Positions 30,301 through 38,875 of a DNA stretch of 64,000 nucleotides are shown one piece after another. Origin of the DNA: Bradyrhizobium nanningense (lineage in GTDB: Bacteria; Pseudomonadota; Alphaproteobacteria; Rhizobiales; Xanthobacteraceae); contig NZ_LBJC01000002.1 of NCBI RefSeq assembly GCF_004114535.1, positions 303,934 to 367,933 of the forward strand, written 5' to 3'. The translations under genes were made by a program, and so were the position numbers. Position 1 is the first letter of the stretch. Each line of letters opens with the position of its first letter. The notes below the pieces were generated by a model, which saw nothing but the letters and a program-made list of their open reading frames with translations, had not been told where the DNA came from and did no database searches.

Positions 30301-33300
30301 TTGCCGGCGCTGCCGATGATGGTGTCGTTGAAGTTGGAGCCCAGGACGTTGAACACGCCACCGGTGATGGTATCGTGGCCGACCGAGCCGTCGCCGTCGG
30401 CCGTACCCGCGGTGAGATTGATGCTCACACCGCCGGTCGCGTTGCCATACTGGATTTGCGTATTGCCATTGCCGGAGATGATGTCATTTCCGGCATTGCC
30501 CTGGAATGAGTTGAAGTTCGCGTTGAGACCGGTGAAACCCGTTGCGTCATAAACGTCGTCAAAACCGCTGCCGGTCGCGCTGTTCACCCCGCTGAACGTA
30601 TCGTGCCCGACCGAAGCATCGCCGGTCGCGCTGCCGCCCGCGAGATTGATTGTCACCCCGCCGGTCGCATTGGCGAAAATGAGGCGCGTGTTGCCGTTAC
30701 CGGTGACGAGGTCGTCGCCACCGAGGCCTTCGAACTGGTTGAAAGTGCCGTTGTTGCCGGTATTGGCTCCGGTCACACCGTAACCGGTCGCATCGTAGGT
30801 ATCGTTGAAGTTGGTGCCCTGAATACCCTCGATCGAACGAAGCGTATCCGAGCCGTTCGACGCATCTCCGGTGACCATGCCGGCCGCCATATTGACGGTG
30901 ATGCTTCCCGTGATGAAAAAGATGTTGTTGTAGGACGAGACGTCGAAGCCGCCGCGGCCGTCGATATAATCGTTGCCGGCAAGGCCGGTAAAGGTATCGT
31001 TGGTCGCGCCGCCGAGCAGCGTGTCGTCGAACATCGATGCCTGGACGGCGTTGACGCCGGTAAAATGATCGGTGCCGACGGATGAATCGCCGGTGGCAAC
31101 GCCGGTGACGAAGTCGACCTGGACACCGGCGGTCGCGTTGTTGAAACCGAGCCGCGTGAAGCCGTTGCCGGTGATGGTGTCGTCGCCGCCGTTGCCGGTG
31201 AACTCGTTGAACGTCCCGTTGGAGCCGGGATTGACGCTGCCCGAGCCGAAACCAGCGGCATTGTAAGTGTCAGCGAAGTTAGTGCCACGGATCGCTTCGA
31301 TCCCGCGCAACGTGTCCGTTCCGACGGTCGAATCGCCGGTCACGAATCCGGCGGCGAGATTGACCGTAATCCCCGTCGTGGTGTTGGGATCGACGTTGTA
31401 GTCCACGCGGTCATAGCCACCGCGGCCGTCGATGTAGTCGTTGCCCGCAAAGCCCGCATACACCTCGGCGGTGAACATCGGATTGTTGCTGCCCAGAATC
31501 GTGTCGTTGTAGGCGGAGCCCCAGACGCCGTTGAAGCCGGAACCGACGAGGGTGTCGTGGCCCACCGATGCATCACCCTGGGCATACCCCGCGGCGAGAT
31601 CCACCGTCACCGCCCCGGTCGCGCTGACATAGGAGACGCGCGTCAGCTCGGCGCCCTGGCTGTTGGTGTTGCTGATGATGGTGTCGTCGCCGCCTTTGCC
31701 TTCGAACTCGTTGTACCCGACCGGGCTACCCGGGACATGCGCATCGCCGGTGAAGCCGGCCCCGTTGAACATATCGTCAAAATCGCTGCCGATGGCGGCT
31801 TCGATGTTGACGAGCGTGTCTGTCCCCACGCCTGCGCCGGACGCCGTTCCCGCCGCGAGATTGATCGTGACTCCGCCCGTTGCGTCGGTATAGACGGCGC
31901 GGTCGAAGCCCTGGCCACCGTCGAGAAGGTCGTTGCCGTCACCACCCGTCAGATAGTCCTTGCCAGCACCGCCATAAAGGAAATCGTTGCTGGCGCCGCC
32001 GCTGACGCGGTCGTTACCGTCGAGTCCGTCGATCGAGTCGCTGCCATTGCCGCCAGCGAGCACGTCGTCGCCGAGCGTGCCGAGCTGGGCGCCGTCGACG
32101 TCGCCGACCACGGCGGTCGTCACCTTGGTGTTGAGGTCGGTGACAAAAGCCTGCTGGAGCTGGGTCACCTCGGTTGGATTGCCGAAGTCGGTGTTGGCGA
32201 GCTGATCGGCGGCCGCGCCCTGTGCGACCTGCCCGGCCTGCGCCAGTTCGGTGAGAGTCGTTGCCGATTGGATGCTGACGTTGGCCGCCGAGACGACGTT
32301 GGTGACGGCGTCGAGAGTCGTCTGGTCGACGTTGGCGATCGCACCGGTAATCACGGCCGACACGGTCGAGGTTGCGCTCAGGTTGATCGCAGTTGCGGGT
32401 GCGTCGATGATCACCTCTGCAATGGCCGCGACCACTGCATCCGGCGAGCCGCCTACCGCCGACACCTGCGCAATGGTGCTCTGGACCTGAATCGCGGCCG
32501 ACAAGACCGTGGTCGCAGCGGCAATGGCCGTCGCATCGGTTCCATTGACGACCGCTTCTACCGGATCGAACGTCTTCAAGTCGATACCGGCACTGAGACC
32601 GAACGCCGTCTTGATCGCGCTTTCCGCGTCCGCCGCACTCAGCGGCGTGGGATCGTTGGCCGTTGAATCCACCAGCGCCGTGATCAGCGTGGTGAGCGGC
32701 GTGATGACAGTCGATCCGGCCGGCGCCTTCAGCACGCCGGTTATTGCAAGGCCGGTCGACAGGTCTGTGCCGCCGATGCTGACGAGCGTACCTGTGCCGC
32801 CCACGAGCGAAAAGCTTCCGTCGGCATTCGTCGTCGTATGGGCCTCGTCGGCATCGAGTACGCCATCGTTGTCCGCATCAGCGAAGACAGTCGCGCCTGC
32901 GATATAGCCGTCGAGAAGTTGACCGACCTGAACGTTCGCGCCGGCCGAAATATCAACCGCGATGTTCAAGATCGCGCTGCTCGCCTGATGGAGGCCGTCA
33001 TTCGAGATCGCCGTGACCTGAAGCGTGAACGAACCGGGCAGAACGGCGGGATCCGGAATCAGTGCGAGGTCCGCATGCACCAGATCGGCGGCCGACAGCC
33101 CCCAGACGCCTTCGTCGATCGCGGCCCCGTAATTCAGCGTGAAGCCGGATGGCAGGCCGGTGATCTTGACCAGCAATGTGCTGCTGGTGTCGATCAGCGT
33201 GGCGGAAATCGACAGAGGAATGGACGAATCACTCGCGCCCGACGTGCTGCTGCCGACCGTAAGATCTGGCGCATCCTGCGCGCCGTGGATCGTGAAGCTG

Positions 33301-35105
33301 ATGTCCTTCGAGGTTCCATCCAGGGATTTGACGGTGAACGTGTCGACCTTGGTCTCCGTCGCACTCAGATACTGAGTGGTGGCGTTCGCGACCGAATAGG
33401 TATAGCTGCCGTCCGCAGCAAGGCTGAGAGAACCGAGATTGCCGTTCGCCGACACGACGCTGGTCTGAAACGCGCTCTGGTTCTGGTCGGCATCGCTGAT
33501 GGACAGTTGCCCGGACGCCGTGAGCGTGCCGTCCTCGGTGACATCATGCTGCGCGGGGCCGCCGATATCGGCGGCATCGTTGACACCGTGGATCGTGAAC
33601 GTCACGTCCTTGGCCGTGCCGTCCAGAGCCTTGACGGTGAAGGTCTCGTCGCGGGTCTCGCCCTGGCCGAGATACTGAACGAGGTCGTTGGCGACCGAAT
33701 AGCTGTAGGCGCCGTCGGCGCCGATCGTCAGCGTCCCGAGATTGCCGGGCGCCGAGACGACGGCGGTCTGGAACGAATTCTGGTTCTGGTCGACGTCGTT
33801 GATCGACAGCGTGCCGGCCGCCGCCAGGGCGCCGTCCTCGGTGACGTCATGCTGGACGGGATTTCCGATCATTGCTGCGTCGTTGGCGCCCGTGATGTTC
33901 ACCACGATATCGTGGGTGGCGGTGCCGTCGACTGAAGCGACCGTCAGGGTATCGGTGACATGCTGTCCTGCGACAAGCGAATCCGACTTCAGCGGATCGA
34001 GCGTATAGGTCCAGGCGCCCGACGCCGCATTGAAGGTGAAGTTGCCGTAGGTGCCGGCCAGCGAGGCCGGGACCGCGAAATGGTCTTGGCCGTTGTCGAC
34101 GTCCTGCACCGCAAGCTGGCCCGACGCGCTGGGATCGCCGGCGACGCTCCCGGCCTCTGTCACCGAGATATCCTGGCTCCCCGACACCGCGATCGTGGCC
34201 GCGTCGTTGCTGCCGGTAATTGTCACCGTGAGCGTCGAAGATCCCGTTCCGCCGTGGTTGTCGGCATTCGTGTAGGTGAACTGCTCCGTCACCTGCTGGC
34301 CTTCGGCGAGCCCTTGCACCGACGCGCTGGAATTGTTGAGCGCATAGGAGTAGGCGCCGCTCGCCTTGGTGACGACCAGCGTTCCATAGGCGCCGACGAC
34401 GGTGATCGTGGTGCCGTTGTCCGTGCCTCCCGCGACGGCCGACACGATGTGGGTATCGCCGGCATCGACGTCCGTGTCGTTTGCAAGCAGATTGCCGTTG
34501 GCAACCGTCGTCAAGTCCTCCTTGACGGAGATGATATCCGCGACTGCGACCGGCGCATGATTGGCCGCACCTTCGATGACGACCTCGACCTTCTCGATCG
34601 AGGCGATCGCCAGGTTGAAGCTCCTGAACGCGTAGTCCGCACTGCCATAGCGCGCGATGAGGGTCTGGATTGCCGCAAGATCGGACCTGAACGAGGCCGA
34701 GTCCGCGAACTCTTGAGTGACGACGAGGCGGAGCGTGTCCTGGCCTTTGCCGCCGTCGTAGATATCGATAGAACCCACATTCTCGGAAACGCGGTAGATC
34801 AGGATGTCATTGCCGTTGCCGCCGCTGACGATATCGGTGCCGGCGCCGCCATCGATGATATCGTCGCCGTTGTCACCGGAAATCAGATCGTTGCCCGCCC
34901 CGCCGAGCAGCGTATCGTTGCCGTTGCCGCCGAGAATGATGTCGTTACCGGTGCCGCCATCCACCGTGTCGTTGCCATTGCCGCCCAGTATCAGATCATT
35001 CCCCGCGCCGGCGTCGACAGTATCGTCGCCATTTCCTGCATTGATGATGTCAGCCGAGCCGGTGCCGGTGAGCTGATCGTTTGCATTGGTGCCGTTAATG
35101 ATCAT
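24390..35105 (-). CDS. Giant RTX/VCBS-type secreted protein, 3571 residues
   Basis: Residues 20-105 are an N-terminal block of calcium-binding RTX nonapeptides (GGNGNDTVDGG type). Residues about 183-640 hold four or five VCBS/cadherin-like beta domains (HDVTEDGTL, SYSVANDL). Near 738 is an EF-hand-like ATVFADADNDGVLDADE segment. From about 1005 to 2600 come large blocks mixing GDDVLAGGNGSDSIDG-like nonapeptides with repeats of GVTINLAAG, VGTDTL, and NDTYNAAGF. The last 900 residues carry NLGNGDNTM-like repeats and a serralysin-type end with IHNFDANNDSFTFSG. There is no N-terminal signal peptide, so type I secretion is expected, and an adhesin or biofilm matrix protein is likely. ATG 35105 is preceded by GAGAGAG. 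No ABC exporter is in the window. Confidence 0.9.
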   Translation of the reverse strand: MIINGTNANDQLTGTGSADIINAGNGDDTVDAGAGNDLILGGNGNDTVDGGTGNDIILGGNGNDTLLGGAGNDLISGDNGDDIIDGGAGTDIVSGGNGNDILIYRVSENVGSIDIYDGGKGQDTLRLVVTQEFADSASFRSDLAAIQTLIARYGSADYAFRSFNLAIASIEKVEVVIEGAANHAPVAVADIISVKEDLTTVANGNLLANDTDVDAGDTHIVSAVAGGTDNGTTITVVGAYGTLVVTKASGAYSYALNNSSASVQGLAEGQQVTEQFTYTNADNHGGTGSSTLTVTITGSNDAATIAVSGSQDISVTEAGSVAGDPSASGQLAVQDVDNGQDHFAVPASLAGTYGNFTFNAASGAWTYTLDPLKSDSLVAGQHVTDTLTVASVDGTATHDIVVNITGANDAAMIGNPVQHDVTEDGALAAAGTLSINDVDQNQNSFQTAVVSAPGNLGTLTIGADGAYSYSVANDLVQYLGQGETRDETFTVKALDGTAKDVTFTIHGVNDAADIGGPAQHDVTEDGTLTASGQLSISDADQNQSAFQTSVVSANGNLGSLSLAADGSYTYSVANATTQYLSATETKVDTFTVKSLDGTSKDISFTIHGAQDAPDLTVGSSTSGASDSSIPLSISATLIDTSSTLLVKITGLPSGFTLNYGAAIDEGVWGLSAADLVHADLALIPDPAVLPGSFTLQVTAISNDGLHQASSAILNIAVDISAGANVQVGQLLDGYIAGATVFADADNDGVLDADEAHTTTNADGSFSLVGGTGTLVSIGGTDLSTGLAITGVLKAPAGSTVITPLTTLITALVDSTANDPTPLSAADAESAIKTAFGLSAGIDLKTFDPVEAVVNGTDATAIAAATTVLSAAIQVQSTIAQVSAVGGSPDAVVAAIAEVIIDAPATAINLSATSTVSAVITGAIANVDQTTLDAVTNVVSAANVSIQSATTLTELAQAGQVAQGAAADQLANTDFGNPTEVTQLQQAFVTDLNTKVTTAVVGDVDGAQLGTLGDDVLAGGNGSDSIDGLDGNDRVSGGASNDFLYGGAGKDYLTGGDGNDLLDGGQGFDRAVYTDATGGVTINLAAGTASGAGVGTDTLVNIEAAIGSDFDDMFNGAGFTGDAHVPGSPVGYNEFEGKGGDDTIISNTNSQGAELTRVSYVSATGAVTVDLAAGYAQGDASVGHDTLVGSGFNGVWGSAYNDTILGSNNPMFTAEVYAGFAGNDYIDGRGGYDRVDYNVDPNTTTGITVNLAAGFVTGDSTVGTDTLRGIEAIRGTNFADTYNAAGFGSGSVNPGSNGTFNEFTGNGGDDTITGNGFTRLGFNNATAGVQVDFVTGVATGDSSVGTDHFTGVNAVQASMFDDTLLGGATNDTFTGLAGNDYIDGRGGFDVSSYNNIFFITGSITVNMAAGMVTGDASNGSDTLRSIEGIQGTNFNDTYDATGYGVTGANTGNNGTFNQFEGLGGDDLVTGNGNTRLIFANATGGVTINLAGGSATGDASVGHDTFSGVNSATGSGFDDVYDATGFTGLNANFNSFQGNAGNDIISGNGNTQIQYGNATGGVSINLTAGTADGDGSVGHDTITGGVFNVLGSNFNDTIIGSAGNDGLSGSVGNDILDGRAGNDFLSGGAGTDTFVYATGGGFDFIQDFVHGQDQIDLTGVYGIFSLADLQSHTVQNGSNTVITFDSGDGLTLQNVNLSSLTASDFLFGTPAAPIVGDDNANDLVGTANAESISGLGGNDRLQGLGGSDLLDGGQGFDRAIYTDATGGIAVNLAAGTASGPGVGTDTLVNIEGVVGSNYADTFNAAGFTGSTGLPGVAAGQSEFEGRGGDDIVIGDVNALGQIVTRLSYLGATSAITVDIGAGTADGDASVGHDSFSNVSTIWGSAYNDTLYGSDNAAFTYETYEGRGGDDYIDGRGGYDQVTYNSDTTTTSGIYVHLAAGIVNGDATVGTDTIRSVEAARGTNFDDTFDATGFGGAGATNVGSSGTFNDFAGAGGNDTIIGNGFTRLNYQIAASSVSVDLETSAVGTTNAVTVAGSATGATEGTDTFTGVNAVQGSTFSDTLLGSSFNNNFTGLGGDDYIDGRGGFDVAVYNSLSTVTSGVTVDMAAGTATGDASIGTDALRSIEGIQGTGYADTYVAAGFNGGSANAGSFGDFNQFEGLGGDDQITGNGNTRLLYSNATSGVTVSLNAGSITGDVSVGHDTFTGVNSVYGSNSADVYDATGFIGFNSFQGLAGNDVITGNGSTQLLFANATGGVVVDLASGTVNGDASVGHDAITGGVNSVSGSGFNDTLKGGNGADNLFGNGGADTFVYVSGGGADFIGDFSHAQADKIDLSGVAGIYNLADVQAIASQQGLNTFINFGNGDSLTLQNVDPSNLTAADFIFAPGVHLIGDAGANTLVGTAYADSLSGLAGNDRLKGLDGNDLLDGGLGFDRADYTAATGGITANLAAGSVTGPGVGTDTLVNIEGIVGSDYADTFNATGFAGDTGIAGTNVGFNEFEGRGGNDTITGAMNSLGALLTRISYGSATGSVTVDLAAHSATGDSSVGTDTLIGSGFAGVVGSGFADQLLGSTNGPGTVEIFEGRAGNDFIDGRAGFDRADYALDPAAVGGINVQLASGIVTGDTSTVGTDTLRSIESVRGSNDVDTFNATGFGSGSTNAGSNGTFNEFIGMGGNDSITGNGNTRIAFTNATGAVVVDLQTGATPGTGTASGDASTGLDTFSGVNAVMASMYNDTIRGSNITTATETFTGLAGDDFIDGRGGFDIISYNNLYFSTGPVTINFTAGTATGDASIGNDTFRGIEGAQGTTFNDVFTSTNFGAAGFQNGAVYNVGNSGNFNQFEGLAGNDTITGNGNTRIIYSSAIDAVTINLQAGTATGGGSIGTDTYVGVNSATGSNLNDTYNAAGFTGVTSAGSFGTFNLFEGLLGNDTITGNGNTRVSYSQASGGGVSVDLSTGIVSGAAGADVITGGVNSVQGSNQADTLVGGSNNEFFFGGGGGDTINAGGGNDGITGQGGDDVIDGGTGTDMVTFSGTQSQYTVATAGTIQVQDNVAGRDGADILANVEVLQFSDAIMLLSSGASGSPIDLSTQQLSGAAPVIGTAGDDYLRVGANIFGHVINLGGGTGDTVLLNGIFGNGYTLNLAGVENLVGNGNDEFVNLTTNANGLVVDLGGGNDQLSLAGGANTLSLIGVEGISGSDFGAAPGVNDVLTLSTTVAGLNISLGNGDNTMNLAAGANSFVNIYDVNHVNGTASDDTLTVTGAIAAANGVAIDLGNGDDTIVFDGNFAAFAATGIEHINGNSGDNSLSLTNNVAGITIDLGGGNDFVSLANGVNSLSINGVENLNGSDFTGNLNPSDDTVTLLNTVSGVTVNLGEGTANVLNLAAGSNSFDNLWNVNLLNGSSSDDTLTLQGSPANVIDLGDGNDTLNFNANVYGVTVTNVETINAAANFDLITIGNSSGNTTITAGAGADEIFASAGHDNFRFVGTADSAAGAADTIHNFDANNDSFTFSGISVAGGHIEYVDGAPLLGGNQASAHLQNFGPGNDYLQIDIDGDGTSDMDVSLQNAGGTLHNSNFLIA

Positions 35106-36116
35106 GGCGATTCATCTCTCTCGATAGGGCAACAGGCATTGCTCGCGAGCGCGCGGAGCGGCTTGCGTTGTGCGGATGCAGGAATCTTCAATCGTCGAAA
35201 GCGGAACGCGATATGCACGCGACGCGTGACGTCGTGCGGTCGCTCATGGTGAGCCCCCTCCCGTAACCTTCTGATTTTTCAGGTTCGCCGTCAGCCCAAC
35301 GGCGCGAGTTTGAAATGACGTGGTCTTGTTATTGTTCGACGCCTTGCGCCGTTGGTCGGCGTCGCCTGAATTCTCGAAGTCGAAATTCCCGACCGTCGAA
35401 AAACTTTTCTGATAATTGCAAATTGTTTCCACTGTTGCGGGACTGCGTCAAGCCGCCACGGTTGCTAACCTTAAGCAGGGTGTGAACTGAACGGTGCAGA
35501 TGCGAAAGCGTGTGGCGCCGATCTGCATTCGCGCCCGGGTTCAACAAACTGGAGGGTCGAAGCTTTGCCGGGGTGCAGCTCAATGAAGGCTGGAACGAAG
35601 CCAGCGCCTTCCCTCGCCCACTTGACGCGAGGACATCGTTGAAGCTGCCAAGCAAGGGAGCTACCACCGCTGATAGCGACGGCCTGCAAGTCGCGGCCGC
35701 TCGCGCTGGATTGCATGCGACACTCTGACACACCGAGATCTCACCCCGGATCGATATCGGGAGCGGAGACCCAACACCGAAACTCATCTGGCTCGAGCGG
35801 AGCAGCGTCATCTCAAAATCCTGGACCGGAAAGTATTCCTCGCCCATGGAATAGCGCCGGCACATCTTGGCGCATGACCCGAATGGGTCATCGGATCGTG
35901 GGGACCGCGCCCTCGCCGGAATTATCTTGTTAGACTTTGGTCGAGCACCATTTTTCAGGAAAAACACGCAAGGAGGCTTGCGTCGAGCCGCCCTCTCGCG
36001 AAGCATGACCGGTCAGGGAAACGCGGCGGGAAGGCTCCAATATCAGGGGGTCTTCTGCATGGCATGGAGCGCCGGCTCACAGCAACGCCAGGGGCTCAGC
36101 GGAAGGGGGACCGCTC
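35106..36116. other. Long divergent intergenic region before giant gene and LuxR regulator
   Basis: About 1 kb with no recognised gene. A 19-codon frame on the minus strand, 35247 to 35188 (MSDRTTSRVACISR...), has a very strong GGGAGGGGG ribosome site and could be a leader peptide ahead of the giant gene. The segment 35290-35460 is AT-rich and probably holds the giant gene's promoter. Longer frames on both strands lack family resemblance. Confidence 0.4.
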
Positions 36117-37217
36117 TTGAAAGCCAATAAAATCGACGGTGAGGAGCTATCGAAGGTTCTCAATCGACTTGGCGAGGCCGCCGTGAATCCGGAAGCATGG
36201 CGCGCCATCATGGATGACATCTGCAAGGCGGTCGGAGCATCAGCGGCCTTACTCCTTCAGAGCGATATCAGGACCCCGGACGTTCCACGCACGGAATCGA
36301 TCGACGAAGGGACCAAGTTCTACTTCAGGAATAACTGGCATCTGAGGGATCCCCGGGCCAGGGCCTTTCCGCGCATGATGGCGGGCGAGGTCGTGACCGA
36401 CCTCGACGTGATGACCCCTGAGCAGATTCGCGCCGATCCCATGTACAACGAGGTGCTGTTTCCATATGGATACCGGTGGTTTGCCGGCATCGGCTTCTGG
36501 GCTGACCGCGCAGCATGGGCGTTGACGATCCAGCGAACCGGCCGCGAAGGCGCATTCGAGGCGCGCGACAAGCAAATGCTTGCCCAATTGGCGCCGCGCC
36601 TGACCGAGACCGCGACGCTGGCAACAGCCATCGGACGGGTCGCGCTGACCTCGATGACCGACGTCCTCGACCGGGTGCGACAGCCCGCCTTGGTCCTCAA
36701 CCGGGAAGGAATGGTCCTGCGCACGAACGAGGCGGCCGACCGTGGGTTCGACGATGAGATCCGCATCAGGGAACGGCGTCTCGTTCTCCGTGACAAGCAG
36801 GCGATGGCAAGGCTCGACCAACTGATCAGCCTGATCCGATCGACGCCGGATGCCGCCGCCGTCCCCGCTTCTCCGATCCTCGTGCGCCGGACGGCAAAGC
36901 CACCGGTCGTCCTGCGGGTCCTGCCAGTGGACGGCGCTGCGCGCTCCGTCTTCCTTGGCGCGCGCGCCATGCTGATCCTGTCCAACCTCACCCCACGCGC
37001 GGCGCCGGACCCGGGACTGATCGGCCAGGCCTTCGATCTCACCCCGGCAGAATCCCGACTGGCCGCCCTGCTTGCAACCGGCACATCGATTGCGAGCGCC
37101 GCCGAACACCTGCGCATCTCGCGCGAAACCGCGCGCAACCACCTCAAGTCGATCTTCTCGAAGACGGGAGCCCACCGCCAGTCGGAGCTGGTTACGCTGG
37201 TTTCGCAGCTGGTGTGA
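36117..37217 (+). CDS. LuxR-type helix-turn-helix transcriptional regulator
   Basis: A 366-residue regulator with a TTG start at 36117, supported by GGAAGGGGGA six bases upstream. The N-terminal 180 residues look like a GAF/PAS-like sensory region (SAALLLQSDI, WFAGIGFWADRAAWAL); a middle region has PALVLNREGMVLRTNEAADR, like a PAS strand. The C-terminal 65 residues are a LuxR helix-turn-helix: DLTPAESRLAALLATG, then ISRETARNHLKSIFSKTGA and RQSELV. It is divergent from the giant RTX gene, which makes that gene a natural candidate target. The sensed signal is unknown. Confidence 0.88.
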   Translation: MKANKIDGEELSKVLNRLGEAAVNPEAWRAIMDDICKAVGASAALLLQSDIRTPDVPRTESIDEGTKFYFRNNWHLRDPRARAFPRMMAGEVVTDLDVMTPEQIRADPMYNEVLFPYGYRWFAGIGFWADRAAWALTIQRTGREGAFEARDKQMLAQLAPRLTETATLATAIGRVALTSMTDVLDRVRQPALVLNREGMVLRTNEAADRGFDDEIRIRERRLVLRDKQAMARLDQLISLIRSTPDAAAVPASPILVRRTAKPPVVLRVLPVDGAARSVFLGARAMLILSNLTPRAAPDPGLIGQAFDLTPAESRLAALLATGTSIASAAEHLRISRETARNHLKSIFSKTGAHRQSELVTLVSQLV

Positions 37218-37332
37218 GCATTGGGTTTGCGCCGGTCGGCGGTCACAAATTTCGCCTGAGGCCGAACGAAAGACCTCGGCCTTTCCGGTGCTTCAGCTGA
37301 AAGGTGTGGCCTTATGGTTTGCGTATCCCTTC

Positions 37333-37563
37333 TCATTTTCGGCTCCGAGGCGCCACGGATACGTTCATAAGCAAGAGAAACAACGCGCTGGTCGCCTGAT
37401 ATCTCGCCACCACGCGCTTCCTCGCTCTTCCTCGCATGATGGCTTTTCCGTCCCGGGAGCCGATACGCCACTCCCAGCTCCGCGAACGTTTGCGCATCTC
37501 GAGCTCGAAGAACGGGAAGTCGTCCAAGCCCAACAGATCGTCTCCCAACGAGTTCGACGTCAT
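37333..37563 (-). CDS. Small conserved protein of unknown function
   Basis: A 76-residue protein from ATG 37563; a GTG at 37599 would add 12 residues. It has FFELEMRKRSRSWEWRI followed by DGKAIMRGRARKRVVARYQA and a hydrophobic LFLLLMN. The pattern of a short beta sheet with WEWRI and a later RYQA-x-ALFLLL helix resembles a small-protein family I associate with bradyrhizobia, of unknown role. No strong ribosome site is visible. Confidence 0.5.
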   Translation of the reverse strand: MTSNSLGDDLLGLDDFPFFELEMRKRSRSWEWRIGSRDGKAIMRGRARKRVVARYQATSALFLLLMNVSVAPRSRK

Positions 37564-37707
37564 TTCGCTACTTAACGAGGTGCCGGCATCTTGTCCCACA
37601 CGAGGGCAAGAGCGCCGCCGTACATTGGAGGTTCGTAAGGCGATAGGATAAAACCCCTTGAGTGCGCCTCCCCCAAATGGGCTAGGCCGGCAGAATCAGT
37701 GGGCAGA

Positions 37708-37826
37708 GTTCAGTTTCTGCCCGCCGCGATCTATGGCCTCGACTCTGCCTGGTAAGGAAGTCGCAGGCAGCGCAGGCCCGGCCCGTCTCCCAGGGCTGGC
37801 GGGGGATATCGGGACGTCCGCCCACA
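37708..37826 (+). pseudogene. Degenerate copy of the 87-residue exported protein gene
   Basis: CCGCGATCTATGG, GAAGTCGC and CAGGCCCGGCCCGTCTCCCA match, in order and nearly in spacing, the 3' half of the gene at 23824-24087 (around 23988-24080), with substitutions, indels and a TAA inside. The part upstream of 37708 shows no further match. This is a decayed paralogue fragment seen by direct comparison. Confidence 0.75.
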
Positions 37827-38590
37827 GGCGGGATCGGCCAGTCACGGCGCGGGCGAGGAGCTTGGCGCAGGCACGCCATGAGCGCCCGAACCAGACTTGC
37901 GCGGGTCCGAAGACTCCTCCAGGTCACCGGCCCTAAGGCCGCCGACATTCAATTCCCTGGTTACAGGGAATTCTGCAGGGAAACGTATCTGCCGCAGGGG
38001 GCGCTACCGGGCATGAAATTGCGAAAGGAGCGCTGGAATCGTGGCATTGCGGCGCCATGCATTAGAGTCGGAACAGGGAAAATTCCGCTGGTGATCAGGG
38101 AATATGCTCGCGCCAAGCAGGCAACATGTCCGCCCTTCGTAAAGCACCCATTTTCTCGAGCACGCCGCATCGGCGTCGCCTGCCCGGTGAGCCGCCACGC
38201 CGCCGATGCCGGCTTCCGCCCAACTTATCCACCCAGCGTCGTAAGCAGCGAGTCGCGCAGACCCGTCCTTGCCAGCGTCGATCTCGCAGCTGGCCGAGTG
38301 ACGCTCAAAAGACCCACACTTGGCTCTGGCTTGCTTGCAACGCCAGAAGCCAACCATACCAGCTTAAAAGCACGACGATAATCGCGGCGGAGATCACAAG
38401 GTATGGCAACTTGCTTTGGTTCATCGGCAGCGGGCACTCTAATCAGGCTCGTTTGGGTCGAATGCGACAATGGCTTGCATAACATCGATCGGGATCGATG
38501 CTTTACGGCGAAGGTCTTCGCGCCGAGATAATCGAGAGCGATGAGTTCGACGGCGGACTTCAACCTCTGAAAGAAGCTGAGTAGCCGATC
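37827..38590. other. Gene-poor decayed DNA
   Basis: No intact gene recognised. Frames on both strands are short and switch often. Around 37947-37975 there is a short inverted repeat, AATTCCCTG / CAGGGAATT. Confidence 0.35.
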
Positions 38591-38798
38591 CAGCCTGAAT
38601 GGCCACTGAACCAGATACGATTCCCGTGCTGAGACCTTCCGCATCCCGCCGCGAAGAAAACGCGATCCTTCCCACCCGGACTTCGTTCCAGATAATATGG
38701 CCGGCATAGAGTTCATTAAAGATGGGCCCGGCACCGCGGCAGGTATTGCCATTGATCGTCGACGCGCTCCATCGCCGGCCGGTGGACCTTGGCCTCAA
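38591..38798 (-). pseudogene. Serine site-specific recombinase remnant
   Basis: Reading the minus strand from 38798, the product has RWSASTINGN, then RGAGPIFNELYAGHIIWNEVR, which closely matches the Recombinase domain of large serine recombinases (usual form: WSPSTINGN ... GILNNELYIGRLVWNR). After about 38665 the similarity moves to another frame, with KVSARESYLVQWPFRLD in place of the family's RVSRxNPxxxWVVQEVPxLRIVD. So it is frameshifted, and the catalytic N-terminus and C-terminal part are missing. Only about 70 codons remain. Confidence 0.7.
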
Positions 38799-38875
38799 AA
38801 CAGCAAAAGCGGACTTCTTGCTCCTGAGACGTGATCTCTCAGCGCGGCTGGAGGTCTGCCGGAACTTTCCCGTGC

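Noticed and set aside
35329..36006. A 225-codon minus-strand frame in the gap before the LuxR regulator
   Set aside because: Arg/Ser/Pro-rich, no motif, no ribosome site, and it overlaps the probable promoter region of the giant gene.
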